From Micromonospora orduensis (GTDB taxonomy: Bacteria > Actinomycetota > Actinomycetes > Mycobacteriales > Micromonosporaceae), in assembly GCF_006228125.1 (NCBI RefSeq), contig NZ_VDFY01000159.1, forward strand, positions 1-41,384: a stretch of DNA of 41,384 bases. Reading direction: 5' to 3'. Within the stretch, counting starts at the first letter, position 1; every line of letters begins with the position of its first letter. The notes beneath the pieces are model-generated. The model saw nothing but the letters and a program-made list of their open reading frames with translations, was not told where the DNA came from and did not search any database. A program made the translations under genes and the position numbers. This document shows positions 36,920-41,384 of this stretch, in pieces.

Positions 36920-37702
36920 GTGCGCGACCCCTTGGCAGAACCTTCGGACCTGATCCGCAGCGTCTCCAGAGCGCTGCGGGTGCTGGAGTCGGTCGGTCGC
37001 GCCCCGAAGGGCCTGACCGTCAAGCAGATCGCACGACGGTGCGAGCTGACCGTCGCCACCACCTACCACCTGGTGCGCACCCTGGCCTACGAGGGCTACG
37101 TGATCCGTCGCGAGGACGGCACGTACATCGTGGGGTTGGAGGTGGCCGACCGCTACCGCGAGCTGGTGACCGCGTTCCGGGGGCCGCCGGCGGTCGGTGA
37201 GGCGCTGCGCCGCGCCGCCCTGGACACCGGCTACAGCCACTACCTGGGCCGCTTCGTCGGCGGCCAGGTGGCCATCACGGCCGTCGCCGAGGGGCACCGG
37301 TCGCCCTACCTGGAGGACCTGGTCCCCGGATTCGACGAGGGGGCGCACGCCACCGCCCTCGGCAAGGCGCTGCTCGCCACCCTCACCGCCGACCAGCGCT
37401 TCCGCTACCTGCGGGAGTACGGCATGCGGCCGTTCACCAGCGCCACGTTGACCAGCAACGAGACGTTCGAGGCCGACCTGGCCGCCGGCGACCGGCGGGG
37501 GATGCAGCTGGAGCTGGGGCAGTTCCGTCAGGGCGTGGCGTGCGCGGCGGTGCTGGTCACACCGGACAAGGACATGGAACGCCGCGTCGTGCTGGCGTGC
37601 GCGTTGCCGGCCAGCGAGATGATGACCTCGGCCCGGGTGGTACGCGCCAAGCTGCTCACGGTCGCCCGCAGCGTCGCCGACGGCATCGCCGCCGACCACT
37701 GA
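36920..37702 (+). CDS. IclR-family transcriptional regulator
   Basis: About 260 residues. The N-terminal winged helix-turn-helix covers residues about 10-75 (LRVLESVGRAPKGLTVKQIA then RRCELTVATTYHLVRTLAYE). A GAF-like effector domain follows from about 85 to 250, with the family segment HATALGKALLATL. The GTG at 36920 is preferred over 36914, because the GGAGG at 36910-36914 then has normal spacing. It is divergent from the MFS gene, a usual arrangement for a regulator and its transporter. Effector unknown. Confidence 0.85.
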   Translation: MRDPLAEPSDLIRSVSRALRVLESVGRAPKGLTVKQIARRCELTVATTYHLVRTLAYEGYVIRREDGTYIVGLEVADRYRELVTAFRGPPAVGEALRRAALDTGYSHYLGRFVGGQVAITAVAEGHRSPYLEDLVPGFDEGAHATALGKALLATLTADQRFRYLREYGMRPFTSATLTSNETFEADLAAGDRRGMQLELGQFRQGVACAAVLVTPDKDMERRVVLACALPASEMMTSARVVRAKLLTVARSVADGIAADH

Positions 37703-37713
37703 CCCGTACGACG

Positions 37714-37752
37714 CCGAAGGGCCCTCTCCCGGGTTGGGAGAGGGCCCTTCGG
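37714..37752. terminator. Bidirectional terminator between IclR and phoX genes
   Basis: A perfect 17-bp stem, CCGAAGGGCCCTCTCCC (37714-37730) with GGGAGAGGGCCCTTCGG (37736-37752), and a GGGTT loop. It lies in the 81-bp gap between the convergent IclR and phoX stop codons and can serve both. Confidence 0.9.
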
Positions 37753-37783
37753 GGCGGTTCAGGGCCGGACCGCCGGAGTAACG

Positions 37784-39910
37784 TCAGCTGCCCACCGGGC
37801 CGCCGTCGAGGCGCCAGGTGACCACCACGCCCGGCTTGGCGTAGTCGCCGTCCGGCCAGTTCGACGCCGGGTTCTCCACCGAGGCGCCGGTGATCTCACC
37901 CGGGTGCTGTACGGCCACGAACACCGAGCGGTTGTCGCCGGTGATGAACGGGCCGCAGGTCTCCGCGCCGATCGGCACGGTCAGGAACTGCTTGAGGTGA
38001 CCCCGCTCCGGGCCCTCCACGGCGGTGGCGAACAGGCCGTCGTTGCTGCCCAACGCGTTGCCGTCGGTGGAGATCCACAGGTTGCCGGTGGCGTCGAAGG
38101 CGACGTTGTCCGGGCAGGAGATCGGGGAGACCTTCGTCTTGTCGTACCCGGCGAAGAAGGTCGACGGGTCGGTCGGGTCACCGCAGACGATCGGCAGCGA
38201 CCAGGCGAAGGCCTCCGCCGTGTTGTCGTTGCGGTCCTCCACCAGCTCCAGGATCTGCCCGTGCTTGTTGGCGTTGCGCGGGTTGGCCTCGTCGGCCGCG
38301 GCCTTGCCGGCCTTGCCACGGTCGGTGTTGTTGGTCAGCGCCACGTACACCTTGCCGGTGAGCTGACTCGGCTCGACGTCCTCGGGGCGGTCCATCTTGG
38401 TCGCGCCGACCTTGTCACCTGCGAGCCGGGTGAAGGTGAGCACGTCGGCGGCCGTCATCCCGTCGACGAACGACCGGTTGCCGCTGACCAGCTTGATCCA
38501 GCGGCCCCGGCCGTTGAACGCGCCGTCGCTGGGCAGCGCGCCCGAGCCGTCGATCTCGCCGGCGCTGGTCTGCTCCAGCTGCGCCACGTAGAGCGTGCCG
38601 GACTCCAGCAGCGTCAGGTTGTGCTGCCGGGCCGCCCAGGAGTTGCCCTTCAGGAACTTCTTGTCCGAGACGAACTTGTACAGGTAGTCGAACCGCTCGT
38701 CGTCGCCCATGTACGCGACCACGTGCCCGTCCCGGGCGATGATCACGTTCGCGCCCTCGTGCTTGAACCGGCCCATCGCGGTGTGCTTACGCGGGCGGCT
38801 CTCCGGGTCGAACGGGTCGATCTCGACGATCCACCCGAAGCGGTGCGCCTCGTTGGGGTGCTTCGCCAGGTCGAAGCGCTCGTCCGCCCGCTCCCACTTG
38901 CGGCTGCCGCTGGGGTAGCGGCTCGCGGTGCTGATGCCGTACCGGTCCAGCTTCGGCTTCAGCTCGGCGGGCGCGGCGTCGGCGCCGACGAAGTACTGGT
39001 TGAAGTTCTCCTCACCGGAGAGCACCGTGCCCCACGGGGTCACGCCACCGGCGCAGTTGTTGAGCGTCCCGACGACCGTACGACCCCTGGGGTCGGCGGC
39101 GGTCTTCAGCCACGCGGACCCGGCGGCCGGACCGGTCAGGTCGAACCTGGTGCTGAGCGCCGTGACCCGCCGGTTGTACGGCCGGCGGCCGCTGTCGACA
39201 GGCTTCCACTGCCCGGTGCCGGCGACCCGCTCCAACTCCACCACCGACATGCCGTGCGCCGCCATGGCGGTGCGCAACTGCTCGACGGACAGCCCGTCGA
39301 GGCCCGGGAAGCCCGGGAACATCAGGTCCTCGTTGGTGTACTCGTGGTTGACCACGAGCAGCGCCCGCCTGCCCTGCTTGTCCAGCGGCAGCACGCCCAC
39401 GAAGTCGTTGTTGTAGCCGAACTGCCTGGACTGGGCGGCGGCGCTCTGGTGGTGCACGTCGAACGCCGGAGCGCCCGGCAGCACCGGGTCACCCCATTTG
39501 ATCACCACGGCGTGGTCGTAGCCGTTCGGCACGACCAGGGTGTCCAACTTGTTCGGCGGGATCGGCTTGAACGTCAGCGCGCCGTTGCCCACACCGGTGC
39601 TCGGGCGGCCGAAGCCGAAGGCCTCCGGGACGTCCGGGGTGGTGGGGGCCGCCACGGCGGGAGCCGCGCCGGCCAGCGCACCGGCCGCCGCGCCGCCGAA
39701 GCCGAGGACCAGCGCGCCGACCGCACCGGCGCGGACCACTCCGCGCCGCGAGACCTCCGCGTTCACCACGTCACCGAAGTACGCGTTGTCGGAGGTGTTC
39801 GGGACCGGGTGGTCGCAGGCGTTTCCACAGCGGTACAGGCAGGTCATGGCGTCGCGGGTGCCGTGACGCGTGCCGGTCAACAGGGGGAGCAGCCGGGGGC
39901 GGTCGCTCAT
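37784..39910 (-). CDS. phoX: PhoX-family alkaline phosphatase (DUF839), Tat-exported
   Basis: A 708-residue PhoX-type protein. The twin-arginine motif SRRGVV is at 54-59, followed by a hydrophobic, Ala-rich helix ending near APAVAA (about 88). The mature domain has the family's beta-propeller segments, for example VVNHEYTNEDLMFP, GGVTPWGTVLSGEENF, PRKHTAMGRFKHEGANV and RPEDVEP. PhoX enzymes use iron and calcium to release phosphate from organic esters outside the cell. The 53 residues before the Tat motif are unusual and carry three Cys (C24, C28, C32). The ATG at 39910 has GGAGG-type purines upstream. A PHO-box-like repeat lies 65 to 105 bp upstream. Confidence 0.9.
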   Translation of the reverse strand: MSDRPRLLPLLTGTRHGTRDAMTCLYRCGNACDHPVPNTSDNAYFGDVVNAEVSRRGVVRAGAVGALVLGFGGAAAGALAGAAPAVAAPTTPDVPEAFGFGRPSTGVGNGALTFKPIPPNKLDTLVVPNGYDHAVVIKWGDPVLPGAPAFDVHHQSAAAQSRQFGYNNDFVGVLPLDKQGRRALLVVNHEYTNEDLMFPGFPGLDGLSVEQLRTAMAAHGMSVVELERVAGTGQWKPVDSGRRPYNRRVTALSTRFDLTGPAAGSAWLKTAADPRGRTVVGTLNNCAGGVTPWGTVLSGEENFNQYFVGADAAPAELKPKLDRYGISTASRYPSGSRKWERADERFDLAKHPNEAHRFGWIVEIDPFDPESRPRKHTAMGRFKHEGANVIIARDGHVVAYMGDDERFDYLYKFVSDKKFLKGNSWAARQHNLTLLESGTLYVAQLEQTSAGEIDGSGALPSDGAFNGRGRWIKLVSGNRSFVDGMTAADVLTFTRLAGDKVGATKMDRPEDVEPSQLTGKVYVALTNNTDRGKAGKAAADEANPRNANKHGQILELVEDRNDNTAEAFAWSLPIVCGDPTDPSTFFAGYDKTKVSPISCPDNVAFDATGNLWISTDGNALGSNDGLFATAVEGPERGHLKQFLTVPIGAETCGPFITGDNRSVFVAVQHPGEITGASVENPASNWPDGDYAKPGVVVTWRLDGGPVGS

Positions 39911-39975
39911 GGGAGAAGCCTCCAAGGAGTCGGTGCACGACAGGCGGCGTACCAGCCGGACGCTAGGAGGACGCG

Positions 39976-40014
39976 GTGAGCGCTCGTCGGCCGCAATGTG
40001 AACCGGGCGTGAAC
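39976..40014 (-). promoter_or_regulatory. PHO box upstream of phoX (11-bp direct repeats)
   Basis: On the minus strand two adjacent units read GTTCACGCCCG and GTTCACATTGC, exactly 11 bp apart (plus-strand GTGAAC at 40009 and 39998). A third core, GCTCAC (plus-strand GTGAGC at 39976), is 22 bp further on, in phase, with one degenerate unit between. Streptomyces PhoP binds 11-bp repeats of the type GTTCAYYYRSG. This predicts induction of phoX by phosphate starvation through PhoR-PhoP. Confidence 0.65.
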
Positions 40015-40059
40015 ACCTCTCCGGTCGGGTATCGACCCGCGGCCGGTCTGACCTCGGGC

Positions 40060-40087
40060 TGAACCGTTCGGCGTCACCGCACGTATT
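40060..40087 (+). promoter_or_regulatory. Candidate autoregulated ECF promoter for the sigma gene
   Basis: TGAACC (40060-40065), a 16-bp spacer and CGTATT (40082-40087). This resembles the promoter of Mycobacterium SigL, given from memory as TGAACC-N16-18-CGTgtr. It lies 48 bp before the presumed start, so the sigma factor may drive its own gene. Confidence 0.45.
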
Positions 40088-40135
40088 CCCGAGCGGACGC
40101 ACCGCCGGACGCGCGCCGGAAGCGAGGAGACCACC

Positions 40136-40651
40136 ATCAGCGACCATGACGCCCAACTGCTGCGCGCGCTGCACGACGAGCACGCGGAGGCGCTGTACGT
40201 ACATGCCCTGCGGCTGGTCAACGGCGACCGGCAGCGCGCCGAGGACCTGGTGCAGGAGACGCTGCTGCGGGCCTGGCGGCACCCGGAATCACTCGACCCC
40301 CGCCGGGGTTCGGTACGGGCCTGGCTCTTCACCACGGCCCGCAACCTGGCCATCGACGCCTGGCGTCGCCGATCCACCCGGGTCGGCGAGGTGTTCACCG
40401 ACGAGATGCCGGAGCCGCCCGAGGTCGTCGACGAGGCCGAACGCGCGGTGGAGGCGTGGACCGTCGCCGAGGCGTTGAACCGGCTCAGCCCGACCCACCG
40501 GGAGGTGCTGGTCGAGTGCTTCTACCAGGGACGGTCGGTGGCCGAGGCGGCGTCGCGGCTGGGTGTGCCACCGGGCACCGTGAAGTCCCGCACCCACTAC
40601 GCGCTGCGGTCACTACGGTTGGTCCTGGCTGAGATGGGAGTGACGGGATGA
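40136..40651 (+). CDS. ECF RNA polymerase sigma factor (SigL-like), start codon ATC
   Basis: About 171 residues. Sigma region 2 starts at the N-terminus (LLRALHDEHAEALYVHALRL, then AEDLVQETLLRAWRHP) and region 4 is LNRLSPTHREVLVECFYQGR followed by the helix-turn-helix VAEAASRLGVPPGTVKSR. The frame is open back to a TGA at 40049-40051, but has no ATG, GTG or TTG before the GTG at 40250, which would delete most of region 2. The best start is ATC at 40136, 6 nt after GAGGAG (40124-40129). The ATG at 40146 is out of frame. It is coupled to the anti-sigma gene by ATGA. An ATG-to-ATC change may have lowered expression. Confidence 0.8.
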   Translation: MSDHDAQLLRALHDEHAEALYVHALRLVNGDRQRAEDLVQETLLRAWRHPESLDPRRGSVRAWLFTTARNLAIDAWRRRSTRVGEVFTDEMPEPPEVVDEAERAVEAWTVAEALNRLSPTHREVLVECFYQGRSVAEAASRLGVPPGTVKSRTHYALRSLRLVLAEMGVTG

Positions 40652-41364
40652 CCCGGTGCGAGTTCGCGCACGACGACGGCGCGTACGTGCTGGGCGCCCT
40701 GGCCCCCGCCGAGCGGGCCGCCTACGAGCGGCACCTCTCCAGCTGCGCCGAGTGCCGGGACGCGGTCGCCGAGATCGCCGTCCTGCCCGGACTGCTCGGC
40801 CGCCTCGACCCGTCCGGGCTGGAGCAGTTCCTTCCGCCCCCGACCCCGCCCCGGGTGCCCGCGCTGCTCGAGGAGGCCCGCGCCCGCCGGCGCCGCGAGC
40901 GGTGGTCCAACCGCCGGGGGTACGCCGTGACGGGGCTGGTCGCGGCCACGATGGCGCTTGTGGTGGGCGTCGGCACGGTGACGGCGTTGCGGGGCGGGCC
41001 GAGCTCTCCGGTCACTCCGGGCGCGGTGGGGACACCTGGCGTACGGGTCTCGATGGTCGCCATGCGGCCGGTGGCCACGGCCGGGCCGGTGCACGCCGAG
41101 GTTGGGCTGAACAGCACGAAGTGGGGCACCGAGGTGACGATGCGCTGCGGGTACGACCCGCGGACGAGCTACGGCAAGGCGTACCCGTTCCGGCTGGTGG
41201 CGCACGGCCCGAACGGTGCCAGTGAACAGATCGGCTCCTGGCTCGCCGCGCCGGGCGACAGCCTCCAGTTCACCGGCGCCACCAGGTTCACCGACGCGGA
41301 GCTGGTAAGCGTCGAACTCCAGCGGGCCGACGGCACCCCCCTGCTGACCTACGACGTCCCCTGA
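40648..41364 (+). CDS. Zinc anti-sigma factor (zf-HC2, RslA-like)
   Basis: A 238-residue membrane protein. The N-terminal ZAS domain has the motif H29-x3-C33-x2-C36 (HLSSCAEC), one transmembrane helix spans about 92-114, and an extracytoplasmic domain of about 120 residues follows. By analogy with Mycobacterium RslA it holds the upstream sigma factor at the membrane and releases it when the zinc thiols are oxidised; this is family knowledge. The outer domain contains one Cys (MRCGYDP). ATG overlaps the sigma stop (ATGA), fixing the start. Confidence 0.88.
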   Translation: MTRCEFAHDDGAYVLGALAPAERAAYERHLSSCAECRDAVAEIAVLPGLLGRLDPSGLEQFLPPPTPPRVPALLEEARARRRRERWSNRRGYAVTGLVAATMALVVGVGTVTALRGGPSSPVTPGAVGTPGVRVSMVAMRPVATAGPVHAEVGLNSTKWGTEVTMRCGYDPRTSYGKAYPFRLVAHGPNGASEQIGSWLAAPGDSLQFTGATRFTDAELVSVELQRADGTPLLTYDVP

Positions 41365-41384
41365 CCCCCGCACCACACCTGCGT

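Noticed and set aside
34523..37699. 1058-codon minus-strand frame
   Set aside because: Spans three genes of known families on either strand; its composition is antisense-like and it has no domain.
40146..40478. ATG-started frame at the head of the sigma gene
   Set aside because: Its translation (MTPNCCARCTTSTRR...) is out of frame with the sigma domains and has no protein-like character. The neighbouring frame gives a full ECF sigma factor.

Overview
The window is high-GC chromosomal DNA from a filamentous actinobacterium, most likely Micromonosporaceae (Micromonospora/Salinispora group). The supporting signs are very high third-position GC, frequent GTG starts with GTGA/ATGA stop-start overlaps, leaderless promoters (TANNNT 6-7 nt before the start codon), a HelR-type RNA polymerase recycling ATPase, a DUF222/HNH (13E12-type) gene, and menaquinone synthesis by the futalosine route. 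The taxon is inferred from gene content, not from a database search.

Layout. 1-476: 3' end of an unidentified gene. 479-2584 (-): HelR/HelD-like ATPase, with a G-rich repetitive gap behind it. 2973-4223 (-): DUF222/HNH protein with a candidate LexA (SOS) box over its promoter. 4296-4478 (-): frameshifted C-terminal remnant of a short-chain dehydrogenase. 4618-5469: mqnA. 5523-7468 (-): two tandem beta-lactamase-like serine hydrolases. 7841-11663: paaABCDE, the phenylacetyl-CoA epoxidase operon, with an 81-bp tandem repeat between paaB and paaC. 11651-12308 (-): a truncated gene and a hypothetical gene on a less GC-rich patch. 12483-13673: mqnC. 14088-15326: an LPXTG-anchored surface protein. 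15464-17889: menG (ubiE-like), a 74-aa orphan and menJ. 18025-34396: complete nuoA-N complex I operon in canonical order. 34487-35572: long-chain polyprenyl diphosphate synthase. 35548-36765 (-): MFS transporter, divergent from an IclR regulator (36920-37702). 37784-39910 (-): Tat-exported PhoX-type phosphatase behind a PHO-box-like repeat. 40136-41364: ECF sigma factor and its zinc anti-sigma factor.

The unifying theme is respiration. mqnA and mqnC make the naphthoquinone precursor, the polyprenyl synthase makes the side chain, MenG methylates the ring, MenJ reduces the chain, and the product is the electron acceptor of the adjacent NADH dehydrogenase. A near-consensus Rex (NADH/NAD+ sensor) operator lies upstream of menJ.

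Most coding content is ordinary. The points worth a second look are small: a sigma-factor gene with no ATG/GTG/TTG start (ATC in the start position), a LexA box on the HNH gene, a 22-codon ORF coupled to both nuoL and nuoM, intergenic repeats that run from one gene's stop to the next gene's start and carry its Shine-Dalgarno, an 11-bp-periodic PHO box, a Rex-like operator, a frameshifted SDR remnant, a truncated gene abutting paaE, and a 167-residue low-complexity tail on NuoE. I saw no tRNA, rRNA, CRISPR array, insertion sequence or phage gene.
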